Below, in pieces: positions 21,656 to 31,231 of a stretch of DNA of 64,000 nt. The DNA comes from an uncultured Akkermansia sp. GTDB lineage: Bacteria; Verrucomicrobiota; Verrucomicrobiia; Verrucomicrobiales; Akkermansiaceae. The DNA is taken from contig CANRKR010000001.1 in NCBI GenBank assembly GCA_947631275.1, positions 1 to 64,000 of the forward strand, read 5' to 3'. Position 1 is the stretch's first letter. The number at the start of each line of letters is the position of its first letter. A program made the translations under genes and the position numbers. The notes beneath the pieces are model-generated. The model was not told the DNA's origin. It ran no database searches and saw nothing but the letters and a program-made list of their open reading frames with translations.

Positions 21656-21661
21656 TATACT
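21656..21661 (+). promoter_or_regulatory. argF promoter (TTTACA 21634-21639, 16 bp, TATACT)
   Basis: -10 is 11 nt before ATG 21673. Confidence 0.6.
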
Positions 21662-21672
21662 TTGTGCTTCCC

Positions 21673-22581
21673 ATGAAGAACCTATTATCTATTGAATCCC
21701 TGAGCGGAGAGGAAATTGCAGAACTGTTGGAGCTGGGGCACCAGCTTAAGGCCCTGCGTGGGGAACCCCAGAAACAACCGCTGTCGGGGCAGAGCTGGGG
21801 ACTTATCTTTTCCAAATCGTCCACGCGCACGCGCGTCTCGTTTGAGGTGGGCATCGGCGAATTGGGAGGACATACCCTGTTTTTATCTACTCGGGATATG
21901 CAGCTGGGACGGGGTGAGCCAATCAAGGATACGGCCCGCGTCCTGGGTCGTATGCTGCACGGAGCAGTGATACGCACGTATGCGCAGCAGGATGTAGAAG
22001 ACTTTGCGACCTATTCCGAAATACCGACGATCAATGCGCTGACGGATCAGGAACATCCATGCCAGATCCTGGCGGACCTGCTGACACTGGAGGAAATCTA
22101 CGGACGCGGAGCCTGGAAGAACATGAAAATTGCCTTCCTGGGCGACGTAGATAACAATATGGGACGCTCATGGATGTGGGCAGCGAAAAAGCTGGGCTTC
22201 AACTTAGCCCTGGCTGGCCCGCAGCAAGCGCTGCCCAATCAGAAAATCCTTGCAAAACTTGATGCCCCGAACATCACTTGCACCACCGACGCCGTAGAAG
22301 CTGTGCGTTGCGCAACAGTCATTAATACCGACACGTGGATATCCATGGGACAGGAAGACCAAAAAGGCTCCAAGGAGAGAGCTTTTTTCCCTTACCAAGT
22401 GAATCGTGAGCTGCTTAGCGTGGCAGAGCCGGGACATAGTGTATTCCACTGCCTGCCCGCCTACCGCGGCTACGAAATTACCGAGGACGTGCTTGAGGCT
22501 CACGCCTCAGCCATCTTCCGCGAAGCTGAGAACCGGTTGCACGCGCAAAAAGCCGTCCTTTCCATCCTCTCGCGCTCATGA
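21673..22581 (+). CDS. argF: Ornithine carbamoyltransferase family
   Basis: FSKSSTRTRVSFEVGI, HGAVIRTYAQQDVEDFA, HPCQILADLLTLEE, VFHCLPAYRGYEIT. Confidence 0.9.
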   Translation: MKNLLSIESLSGEEIAELLELGHQLKALRGEPQKQPLSGQSWGLIFSKSSTRTRVSFEVGIGELGGHTLFLSTRDMQLGRGEPIKDTARVLGRMLHGAVIRTYAQQDVEDFATYSEIPTINALTDQEHPCQILADLLTLEEIYGRGAWKNMKIAFLGDVDNNMGRSWMWAAKKLGFNLALAGPQQALPNQKILAKLDAPNITCTTDAVEAVRCATVINTDTWISMGQEDQKGSKERAFFPYQVNRELLSVAEPGHSVFHCLPAYRGYEITEDVLEAHASAIFREAENRLHAQKAVLSILSRS

Positions 22582-23015
22582 ATTACGACCGACGCATCAA
22601 GGAATTGCTGGACGAGTTCGCCGTCTTTGATGATTGGACGGAACGCTACGAGTACATCATCTCGTTGGGCAGACAGCTCCCTCCGTTGCCGGATCAATAC
22701 CGGAAGGATGAAAACCTCATACGCGGCTGCCAGAGCCGAGTGTGGGTGGGAACCGAGCTGCGGGAAGGACGCTTCATCATCCACGCCGACAGCGACTCCC
22801 TCATTACCAAAGGGCTTATTGCCATCTTCATTCGCCTGCTCTCCGGTCTCACCCGGGAGGAAGTACTCCATGCCGATTTGCAACTTCTCAACACCTCTGG
22901 TCTGAAGGAACATCTGGCCAGTACACGCGCCAACGCCCTCACCACGATGGCAGAAACCATCCGGCAAAAAGCCGAAGCCGGCGCAAGTGAGGAAGGTTTG
23001 GAAGCGAAAAGCTAG
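22578..23015 (+). CDS. SufE family Fe-S cluster assembly protein
   Basis: DWTERYEYIISLGRQLPPLPDQYRKDENLIRGCQSRVWVGTE. Confidence 0.9.
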   Translation: MNYDRRIKELLDEFAVFDDWTERYEYIISLGRQLPPLPDQYRKDENLIRGCQSRVWVGTELREGRFIIHADSDSLITKGLIAIFIRLLSGLTREEVLHADLQLLNTSGLKEHLASTRANALTTMAETIRQKAEAGASEEGLEAKS

Positions 23016-23037
23016 CCTGATCACCCCTCCCGGAATC

Positions 23038-23931
23038 ATGAAGGCAGAACTCGACAGGATGCAAGGGGAAAAAGCAGGGAAACTGGGACAGGGGACAAAT
23101 GCATACCGCCTGCTGGCTGAGGACACATTATGTCGCGGTGTAGCAATTGATTCTCTCGCCGGCCGCTTTCTTGTTTCACTCCGCAACGCAGAACTGCCGG
23201 AAGAAATTGAAGAATGGTTACGCGCACGGGAGGAAGATATTTTCATTAAGCGACTCGAAAAAGGAGAAAAGCATCCTCCTCGACCACTTCGCAACCCGAA
23301 ACTGCCATTGAAATTTAACATTTGTGAGAATGGCGTGCGCTTCATGATGGATATGGAATCCGGCTACTCCCAGGGAATTTTCATCGATCAGCGCGACAAC
23401 CGTCTTGAACTGCGACGAAAATGCCGACGAGGCATGACTGTACTGAACCTTTTTGCCTACACCGGCGCTTTCTCTGTATGCGCAGCGCTGGGAGGAGCCA
23501 CAACAACCACGCTGGACCTGGCAGCAAGCTGCCTGACCCGTTGTAAGGAGAACATGCAGATGAACGACCTCGACCCGGTCGCGCATTATTTTTGCCGCGG
23601 AGACGCCATGCACTGGCTGCGCCGCTTCGCTCGACAGGGACGCCGCTTCGACTGCATCGTGTTAGATCCTCCGACTTTCTCGCGCGACTCAAGTACCGGA
23701 ACCATCTGGCGGGCAGAACACAACTACTCGGAACTCGTAGCTCTCGCTGTGCGCTGTCTATCTCCCGGCGGCACCATGCTCTGCACCACCAATAGTCGGC
23801 GCCTGTCCCCGGGAGCTTTCCACGCCGTCGTAACCGCTGGCGTCGGTTCTGCCGCCACCCTGCGCAGTGTTCCCATGCCCTTCGACTTCTCCCCGGAAGA
23901 CTACCTTAAATCCATCTGGGTAACAATTTAA
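23038..23931 (+). CDS. Class I SAM-dependent (RlmI-like) rRNA methyltransferase
   Basis: VLNLFAYTGAFSVCAALGGA, FDCIVLDPPTFSRDS. Confidence 0.85.
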   Translation: MKAELDRMQGEKAGKLGQGTNAYRLLAEDTLCRGVAIDSLAGRFLVSLRNAELPEEIEEWLRAREEDIFIKRLEKGEKHPPRPLRNPKLPLKFNICENGVRFMMDMESGYSQGIFIDQRDNRLELRRKCRRGMTVLNLFAYTGAFSVCAALGGATTTTLDLAASCLTRCKENMQMNDLDPVAHYFCRGDAMHWLRRFARQGRRFDCIVLDPPTFSRDSSTGTIWRAEHNYSELVALAVRCLSPGGTMLCTTNSRRLSPGAFHAVVTAGVGSAATLRSVPMPFDFSPEDYLKSIWVTI

Positions 23932-23945
23932 AAATCAACATAATA

Positions 23946-24257
23946 ATGACAAGAGAAGAATATGCCCTCTCCATCTTTCGCCAACCTCCGCGCCACCTTA
24001 ATTGCGCTCAAACTGTCTGCGCTGCTATGGGACGGGAAGATCTTGTGGATGCCATGAAGAACTGCAATGTTGGAAAAGCGCCTGGCGGAACCTGTGGCGC
24101 GCTCTACGCGGCTATCACGATCTCTCCGGACCGCAAAGAAACTCTGTGCTCCGCGTTTTCGGAAACACTCGGCGCCACCACTTGCATGCAACTCAAAGCC
24201 ACCCACGGCGTGCCGTGTCCGCGCTGTGTGGCTACAGCTATTCGTGCGCTCTGCTGA
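23946..24257 (+). CDS. Small Cys-rich protein resembling C_GCAxxG_C_C family
   Basis: NCAQTVCAAMG, GTCGALYAAI, conserved Cys spacing. Confidence 0.6.
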   Translation: MTREEYALSIFRQPPRHLNCAQTVCAAMGREDLVDAMKNCNVGKAPGGTCGALYAAITISPDRKETLCSAFSETLGATTCMQLKATHGVPCPRCVATAIRALC

Positions 24258-24282
24258 ATATTCGACACCCTCCCATCCGCCT

Positions 24283-24819
24283 ATGGAGAAAGCATCTCGC
24301 ATCGAAGTTATTTTTTACGGCACGGAGCCAACAGGGGTACGCGCGGAAGAACAAAGACACTCTATCTGTGCATCCGGGCGTATCTTCACCGGACAGCTGC
24401 GCCTGCGAGAAATGGGGAGTGACCGGCTGCTTCTGGAGTTCGGAGTGCAGACCGGAGGTTGGATGAGTCGGCAAAGCCCCTTTGCCGAGCGCGGTAATTA
24501 TCCGCCGGACACCGGTTGGGGAAACTATGCACCGGAGGATTACCCGGACACCGCCTTCCCGGCTCTGTCGGAGGAAACAACACTCTGCACGAAGCGAACG
24601 GGAAAATTGCGTGGGTTTCGTGTACCGGATCCACCGGGCACGGGGCGCACATGCCTCATGCTGCATTTCGCGGAGAGAAAAGGGTCGGAGGGCTGCCTCT
24701 CCACCCGGGATGCAGCGGCGTGGAACGCCTTTTGCACGGAAATGGAACGGCTGCACGATGCTGGTATCGCGTCTGTACCCCTGAGGGTTATATACAGCGG
24801 AGAAAAACCGAACAGTTAA
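24283..24819 (+). CDS. Hypothetical protein
   Basis: ORF 24067..24819, likely start ATG 24283 (MEKASRIEVIFYG). Confidence 0.5.
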   Translation: MEKASRIEVIFYGTEPTGVRAEEQRHSICASGRIFTGQLRLREMGSDRLLLEFGVQTGGWMSRQSPFAERGNYPPDTGWGNYAPEDYPDTAFPALSEETTLCTKRTGKLRGFRVPDPPGTGRTCLMLHFAERKGSEGCLSTRDAAAWNAFCTEMERLHDAGIASVPLRVIYSGEKPNS

Positions 24820-24921
24820 AAACAGACACATTACGGGATTGCTACATCGTAATTGAGACAAGTATAGCTTCTTTTCAACGAGAAGGGACAGAATTCATTT
24901 GCTTTTCGTCACGTAGTCAGG

Positions 24922-24927
24922 TAGAAT
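24922..24927 (+). promoter_or_regulatory. parB promoter (TTGCTT 24899-24904, 17 bp, TAGAAT)
   Basis: -10 is 6 nt before ATG 24934. Confidence 0.6.
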
Positions 24928-24933
24928 GCGCCC

Positions 24934-25815
24934 ATGGCACGCCGAGTAATAGGAACCGGACTCAACGCACTGCTTCAGAAAAACACAACGACCGCAATGG
25001 CGGCTGACGACAAGAGGATCATTCTTGCCGGTGTGGCAGACATTCACTCCTCTCCCTTCCAACCTCGGCGCATCTTCAAGCAAGAACAGATCGACGAACT
25101 CGCTGCTTCTATCCGTGAGCGCGGTTTGGTTCAGCCCCTCGTAGTTCGCCGTGTAAATGGGCACTTTGAGCTTATTGCCGGGGAGCGACGCCTGCGAGCT
25201 GTCGCCGCTTTAGGACATAAAGAGGTGAAAGTGGTTGTGATGGAAGCTACCGACCAGGAGGTCGCAGAGATCACCCTCATTGAAAACTTGCAACGCGAGG
25301 ATCTTTCCCCATTGGAGGAAGCCGAGCAATATCGCCTGCTCAAAACCCGTTTTCACATGAAGCAGGAAATTATCGCTCAGCACGTGGGAAAATCCCGCGC
25401 TGTGGTAGCCAACACCATGCGCTTGCTGGATCTTTGTCCGGACGTACGCGAGCTGCTGGAGGCAGAAAAGATCACAGTTGGACATGCGAAAGTACTGCTG
25501 CAGCTGCACAACGAAAGGCAACAAAAAGCCGCGGCCGACCGCGTGGTGCAACGATCAATGACGGTGCGTCAGACTGAAAAACACGTTCGGGACTTACTGG
25601 CAGCCCCACAGGAGGAGCCTCAGGATCAGGCCGAGGTCAGAGAGAGAGCAGAAGCGCCGTACGGGAATATCTGCCGAGAGCTCTCCAGGAGCCTCTCTGC
25701 GCGCGTCGAAATCGTCCCGAAAGGAAAGTGCAGCGGCGTTATTGAGATATCCTTTGCAGGGCAGAATGAGCTCATTCGTCTACTTGAAATTTTCGGTATC
25801 ACCGCCCGTCCATGA
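24934..25815 (+). CDS. parB: ParB/Spo0J chromosome partition protein
   Basis: GLVQPLVVRRVNGHFELIAGERRLRAVAALG, TLIENLQREDLSPLEEAEQYR, HVGKSRAVVANTMRLL. Confidence 0.93.
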   Translation: MARRVIGTGLNALLQKNTTTAMAADDKRIILAGVADIHSSPFQPRRIFKQEQIDELAASIRERGLVQPLVVRRVNGHFELIAGERRLRAVAALGHKEVKVVVMEATDQEVAEITLIENLQREDLSPLEEAEQYRLLKTRFHMKQEIIAQHVGKSRAVVANTMRLLDLCPDVRELLEAEKITVGHAKVLLQLHNERQQKAAADRVVQRSMTVRQTEKHVRDLLAAPQEEPQDQAEVRERAEAPYGNICRELSRSLSARVEIVPKGKCSGVIEISFAGQNELIRLLEIFGITARP

Positions 25816-26759
25816 GTCGGATTGGTCAGTGGTTTTCAATTCCTGCGATGGTGGCGTGTTGCGTGCTGCTCTCCTGCGAACGAGACGAAACTCCGATTGT
25901 TGCTGAACCATCGCAACTTCCGTCCTCTGAGAAGCAAGAACCTCTTCATACGGAGGATTTTTCAGCTGTTCGAGCCTACGAACACTGCGCGGCTCTCTGT
26001 GCGCTCGGTCCACGTCCCACCGGTTCCGACGCCTACCGAAAACAGGTGGAAATGATCAACTCACAGCTCACTGCAATCGGCTGGCATGTGCAGTCGATTA
26101 TTTTTTCACCTCCCTCTCTCCCCCGGCAGCGCATGCAGAATCTTTGCGCCACCTTCGGAGAAGCAAATACCCCACGTGAACTCGTCCTCAGTTGCCACAT
26201 CGACACAAAAGGAAGTGGAGAGAATGCTATTCTCGGTGCGGATGACGGCGCCAGTGGCGCCGCTGTACTCCTGGAACTGGCACGAGTGCTCACTCTGCAA
26301 CCGGATCTCGCCCGACGTATCGAGCTCGTCTTCTTTGACGGAGAAGAATCTTTCGGGCCCCACATCACGCCGCAGGATGGACTTTTCGGTTCACGCCACG
26401 AAGTGCAGCGCCGCATAGGATGTCTCCCTCGCTACCTCATCAATCTCGATATGGTTGGAGGGGCCGGTAAAACTATCGCCGTACCATTGCTGGATACCAC
26501 AGAAGACATGATGGAGCAGTACCTGAATGCTCTTCATACCCTGGGACTTCCTGAGACTCGTTGGACAATTCTCCCCGGAAGCATGCTGGATGACCATCGC
26601 CCTTTTGCTGAAGCAGGCGTACACACCCTGAATCTCATCGCCTCATTCTGCCGCTCTACCTGGTGGCACACGAAAGCAGATAACATGGATCGCATCAGCC
26701 ATGAATCCCTCGGTGAGACCGGTCGTATGGTTCTGCAGCTTTTGCGCCAAATCCTGTAG
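25812..26759 (+). CDS. M28-family peptidase / glutaminyl cyclase-like lipoprotein
   Basis: CCVLLSC lipobox-like; LVLSCHIDTKG, ILGADDGASGAAVLLELARVL, ELVFFDGEES, YLINLDMVGG. Confidence 0.8.
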   Translation: MSRIGQWFSIPAMVACCVLLSCERDETPIVAEPSQLPSSEKQEPLHTEDFSAVRAYEHCAALCALGPRPTGSDAYRKQVEMINSQLTAIGWHVQSIIFSPPSLPRQRMQNLCATFGEANTPRELVLSCHIDTKGSGENAILGADDGASGAAVLLELARVLTLQPDLARRIELVFFDGEESFGPHITPQDGLFGSRHEVQRRIGCLPRYLINLDMVGGAGKTIAVPLLDTTEDMMEQYLNALHTLGLPETRWTILPGSMLDDHRPFAEAGVHTLNLIASFCRSTWWHTKADNMDRISHESLGETGRMVLQLLRQIL

Positions 26760-26844
26760 CGTCGCTCCCTGTCGGACAAAGTGGCTCGATCGTTATCCTC
26801 CTCCCTCCTACAGGTCGTAAACTTTCTCTCCGACAGAAAGGGGG

Positions 26845-26861
26845 ATACCTGAAATAGGTAT
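26845..26861. promoter_or_regulatory. Perfect palindrome ATACCT-gaaat-AGGTAT upstream of M50 protease gene (possible operator)
   Basis: Read directly in the intergenic region. Confidence 0.4.
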
Positions 26862-26898
26862 TGAATCGAGGATGATTTTCCTGTAAAAACGAGAAGGC

Positions 26899-27669
26899 AT
26901 GACTGGTTCCTCGCGCTTCACACTTTCGTTTTCTTTTGCCGGAATTCCCACGACTATTCGCCCTTCAATTTGGATTGTTCTGCTGATCCTCGGCAGTGCA
27001 GGAAGCGGTCCGCCTGACCTTGTTTACTCGCTGTCTTTTATGATCTTAGGCGTCATAAGCTTGCTGATACATGAATACGGGCATGCTTTCTGTGCCAAGG
27101 CATTTGGCATCCGAGTCCTGAATGTTGAACTCGGTAATCTCGGTGGGGTAACGCACACGGAGGGGAGGCAATCTCTCACACGGTGGCAAGACCTCCTCAT
27201 CGTGCTGGCAGGAGCGGGCGCCGCCCTGGCGTCGGCGGCAGTCGTCGGAGCGTTTCTTGGACTCTTGTCCGGAGATGTTCTCGGCGGGGTTCTCTCTGCC
27301 CTGCTTCTTCCGCTCCTCTCTCTCGCACCGGAGGGGCAGGATTTACTCATCCCGATAATCCAACCGTTTCTGCGCGGTGTTGAGATTCTCGATCCCTCCC
27401 TTCACCTTTTGCTGGGCTTCTCCCTTTTCACCTTCATCAGCGTAATTTGGAGCATTTTCAACCTACTGCCCATCCTACCGCTGGATGGAGGAAGGGCTCT
27501 TGCGCTGCTGCTCAACGATCCTAAACGCGCAAGTCTCATCGGGGTAATAACCGCCTCTCTGATCTTCATCTGGGCGCTCACACAGACGTGGATCTTCACA
27601 GCCTTCATCACCGCCTGGTTCCTCTTCGTAAACTGGCGCTGCTACCGCGATTTTCCGCGCGGGTCATGA
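26899..27669 (+). CDS. Site-2 protease family (M50) metalloprotease
   Basis: LIHEYGHAFCAKAFG (HExxH) and LPILPLDGGRAL. Confidence 0.88.
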   Translation: MTGSSRFTLSFSFAGIPTTIRPSIWIVLLILGSAGSGPPDLVYSLSFMILGVISLLIHEYGHAFCAKAFGIRVLNVELGNLGGVTHTEGRQSLTRWQDLLIVLAGAGAALASAAVVGAFLGLLSGDVLGGVLSALLLPLLSLAPEGQDLLIPIIQPFLRGVEILDPSLHLLLGFSLFTFISVIWSIFNLLPILPLDGGRALALLLNDPKRASLIGVITASLIFIWALTQTWIFTAFITAWFLFVNWRCYRDFPRGS

Positions 27670-27805
27670 GTCCCCCACTTCTTCCCCGCGAAAACGATTC
27701 ATGCAGCGTTGCACCGCCCACCTCCGCAACTGCCAGCAATCCATTTCCGGCGAATATATTGGTGCTTGACATTAGATGTGAGATAAGGCATCCTTTGCGG
27801 CGTTT

Positions 27806-29605
27806 ATGACATTTGCTGAGCTAGGAATATGCCCTGAAATTTTGGAGGCGATCGATATGCTTGGATTTGAGACGCCGTCTCCGATTCAGGAACAGGCGAT
27901 ACCCCCAGCCTTGGCGGGAGCGGATATCGTGGGCAGGTCGCATACGGGATCTGGTAAAACACTGGCATTCACCATCCCCGCATTGGAGAAAATTGATGCA
28001 ACCGCAGCTCAGGTGCAAGTCCTTTGCCTCGCACCGACGCGGGAACTTGCCGTACAAATCAGCAAGGAAGTGGATAAACTGGCGATCTTCCTGGACAATA
28101 TTTCGGCAGCGGCCATCTATGGAGGCACATCGTACGCGCCACAACTGGCAGCTCTCCGCCGTGGAGTTCCTTTTGTAGCCGGTACTCCGGGAAGGATTCT
28201 CGACCTTATCGAAAAAAACGAATTGCACACGGGGGGCATCAGTATGCTCATCCTGGATGAAGCGGACGAAATGCTCGACATGGGATTTGCAGAGGAAATT
28301 GACCGCATCGTGGCTCTGCTGCCAACAGAACGGCAAACGCTGTTTTTCTCTGCCACGATTTCTCCGGCTATCCGATCACTCATCGATCGCATCTCGCGGG
28401 ATCCAGTGGAAATTACCATTCATCGCCCGGAATTGACGGTGCCAACCTGCGAGCAAAGTGTGTACGAGGTCCTTTTCTCCTCACGCATTGAGGTGCTCAG
28501 TCGCCTCATCGAGATGGGACGCATGAAACGGGGTCTCGTGTTCGCTAACACAAAGCGAGTTGTGGACGACATTGTGGACGGCCTGCTTTCGCGCGGGTAC
28601 TCGGTGGATCGCCTGCACGGCGACATGCCGCAAACCCTGCGCGAACGTGTGCTTGCCTCTTACCGTCAGGGAAATCTGAACGTGCTCGTGGCAACGGATG
28701 TGGCCGCACGCGGATTGGACATCGAAGATGTGGATATCGTCGTGAATTTCGAGTTGCCGCGCGAACCGGAAGATTATGTACACCGCATCGGTCGCACGGC
28801 TCGCGCCGGGCACAAGGGCAAGGCTGTCACTTTTATCGGACGGCGTGATTTCTCTTTGCTGGGTCGCATCGAGCGCTTCACCGGCGTGCGCATGCAGCGG
28901 GAAAAGGTGATGACGGCGGAGATGGTGGAGCAAGCGCGTCGCGAGGCTCTCGTGGATGATGTGCTGGAACTCGCCACAACGGGTAGCCTGGACTTGCCGG
29001 AGGAGCTGCAGGATATCGAATTGCCGGCAGAGCAAATTGCTTCAGCCATGTTTGAACTGCTGATTCGAAGACTGAGCCGCGAACTGCACCCTATTCCGGA
29101 AGATATGCCGAACCGTAGCGGCATGGCGCACGAGGCTCGGCCAAAGCGCTCATTCGATGAGAAAGGAGACAGCATGACCCTTTTCATCAATGCCGGCAAG
29201 ATGCTTCGCATCCGTCCGAAAGATGTAGCGGGACTGCTGTACAACGAGGGCGGCGCACCGAAAGGGAGCGTAGGGGATATCCGTATCTTTCTGAAGCACA
29301 CTCTGGTAGATGTTTCACCGGATGTGGGGCCTCTGCTCATAGAACGCCTTTCAGTGTGCAGCCTTTGCGGGTACGAGGTAAACGTGCGTGAAGATAAAGG
29401 ACACCCGGACGGCCACGCGCTGACATTTTCGCCATATCCTCGCAGTTCTCGCGAACGCCGCAACAACGGGGACAAAAACAATGGACGCCGCAACCGCCGC
29501 AGCCGCGAGTTCGATGAACTTCGCAGGGGACGATATTCCCGCAATAACGGCGGCGCCAATGGCAAAGGCGACTTCTTCTCCCGCCGAAGGAAGCGTGCGA
29601 AATAA
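27806..29605 (+). CDS. DEAD-box RNA helicase with C-terminal DbpA/CsdA-like RNA-binding domain
   Basis: SHTGSGKTLAF, LDEADEMLDMGF, SATISPAIRSL, HRIGRTARAG; basic NNGRRNRRSR tail. Confidence 0.93.
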   Translation: MTFAELGICPEILEAIDMLGFETPSPIQEQAIPPALAGADIVGRSHTGSGKTLAFTIPALEKIDATAAQVQVLCLAPTRELAVQISKEVDKLAIFLDNISAAAIYGGTSYAPQLAALRRGVPFVAGTPGRILDLIEKNELHTGGISMLILDEADEMLDMGFAEEIDRIVALLPTERQTLFFSATISPAIRSLIDRISRDPVEITIHRPELTVPTCEQSVYEVLFSSRIEVLSRLIEMGRMKRGLVFANTKRVVDDIVDGLLSRGYSVDRLHGDMPQTLRERVLASYRQGNLNVLVATDVAARGLDIEDVDIVVNFELPREPEDYVHRIGRTARAGHKGKAVTFIGRRDFSLLGRIERFTGVRMQREKVMTAEMVEQARREALVDDVLELATTGSLDLPEELQDIELPAEQIASAMFELLIRRLSRELHPIPEDMPNRSGMAHEARPKRSFDEKGDSMTLFINAGKMLRIRPKDVAGLLYNEGGAPKGSVGDIRIFLKHTLVDVSPDVGPLLIERLSVCSLCGYEVNVREDKGHPDGHALTFSPYPRSSRERRNNGDKNNGRRNRRSREFDELRRGRYSRNNGGANGKGDFFSRRRKRAK

Positions 29606-29723
29606 GTAACATTCCGCACGAAGTTTAACCTTCGCACGGCGATGTGGAAATTCCACTTTAAATCGCCTCAATCTTTCGGGGTCAACCCAGATTTTGCGGA
29701 AAGAGAGATCTTTGCTGACCTCT

Positions 29724-30835
29724 TTATTTCATCAAATGTTGGACAGTTTTGTGAAGCCAGAATCGTGAATCGCGAACCATAACAATAAGCGCTTTGTCCA
29801 GCAGCCTCAAAGCTTCCGAGAAGATGATGGCAAGCGCTAGGTTGATAGCGAACATGATAGGCAGTTTGATGCCCCACTCCAAGCGAATATACGGGGAAAT
29901 GAGGTGGGAACAGGAAGTGGACACCCCCTGACCGGCGTAGTAGAAAATGGCGTTGCGACCGATATGTTCAAAGAAGCGGTTGCGCAGGGTGTCACTGGCG
30001 AAGAAAATAATAGCAGCCATGGAGAGGCAGGAAGCGGCTATGTAAGGAAGTTTGGTGGGGAATTTATTAATTTGCAGGTTATAAACACTGCTGCCCTCGC
30101 ACAGATAACAGAGGCGGAAAACAATGAAAGCCACGAATGCCAGGAGCACGGCAAATTTTCTTCGCCTGTGAATCTCCACGGGGATGATGTGCTGCTGGCA
30201 CCAGTAGCCAAACAAGTAACTCGCCACCGGGAAGAGCAACATTTGCAAGTCCACACCAAGGAATCGGTACCCCGCAAAATTCAGCACCCCTCCGAACGCC
30301 AGCACGTAGCTGAGTACGATGAGTAAGATGACTTTCGCAAGATACCCCCCCCCGTACTCTTAATGATCACCCCGCCGAGGATGATGGTGCAGGCATAGAC
30401 AGGAACAAACCAGTAGGAACCCGCTGCGGCCCTGAATAGGGGAGAAACGTCGAGCCTTATGAGAAACAGCGGTCTGAAAATCGATGCCCACGTAACTCCT
30501 CCATCAATCAGATTGCATAAGAGCCCCAATAGCACAAATATCATTGAAAGCTTAAAGAGCTGGGTCAGAATGGTGTCCTTCTGAATGTACGCCCTGGTCA
30601 TGCCTGCGATGAAGAAAAACGCCGGCACATCCAACAGCAGCGAGATGGACTTCATCGGCATGGGAACGTATGCCCCACCCGACCAAAAGCATGTGTGAAT
30701 AAACACGATGCTCAAGGCACAGATGCCGCGTACCAGATCAATGTAGTGCGCACGCGGCTTTCTTACGGTTGCGACTGCGGATGCGGGTGCGACGTTTGCC
30801 TCTCCTTCGGGGCTTTCAGAATCCGTTTGTTTCAT
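29724..30835 (-). CDS. Acyltransferase-3-like membrane acyltransferase, frameshifted at G9 (predicted phase OFF)
   Basis: N-terminal YIDLVRGICALSIVFIHTCFW in ORF 30281..31111 (start MKQTDS at 30835) and remainder in ORF 29724..30305; one added G joins them as KSTGGGYLAKVILLIVLSYVLAFGGVLNFAGY. Confidence 0.75.
30345..30353 (-). repeat. Homopolymeric G9 tract (minus strand) in acyltransferase gene
   Basis: Plus strand gata-CCCCCCCCC-gtac. Confidence 0.85.
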
Positions 30836-31212
30836 GGTGCAGAATCTTTGCTGTAAGTTAAAATGATCACTCCCAGGCAAATGACCGCTATCCCGATGCA
30901 TTTTTGAGGAGTGAGCGGCTCGTTCAGGAAGAAATAGGCCAGGACAGCGGTGATGATAAACCCGACACAGGAAAAGGGATAAGCCAGCGATACATTGACC
31001 TTCGAAAGTACCACCATCCACAAAACAAGGGATACGGCGTAGCACAGCATCCCGCCCCAAAGGTACAGATTCGTAAAGAAACTCAAAAGCATGTTCCAGA
31101 GCTGATCCCATTTCAACGTGACCACACCGACTTTGAGCATCCCCTGTCGGACGAATAATTGCGCCAGGGCATTCAGTGCTACACTGGACAAGATCAGCAG
31201 GATGTTTTTCAT
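30832..31212 (-). CDS. Small DMT/EamA-like (ArnE/EmrE-type) four-TM protein, possible lipid-sugar flippase
   Basis: MKNILLILSSVALNALAQLFVRQGML; VNVSLAYPFSCVGFIITAVLAYFFLNEPLTPQKCIGIAVICLGVIIL. Confidence 0.8.
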   Translation of the reverse strand: MKNILLILSSVALNALAQLFVRQGMLKVGVVTLKWDQLWNMLLSFFTNLYLWGGMLCYAVSLVLWMVVLSKVNVSLAYPFSCVGFIITAVLAYFFLNEPLTPQKCIGIAVICLGVIILTYSKDSAP

Positions 31213-31231
31213 GTCTCTCTTTTCTCCCTGT

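Noticed and set aside
24934-25815. parB without adjacent parA as an unusual orphan
   Set aside because: parA may simply be elsewhere in the genome; not informative from this window
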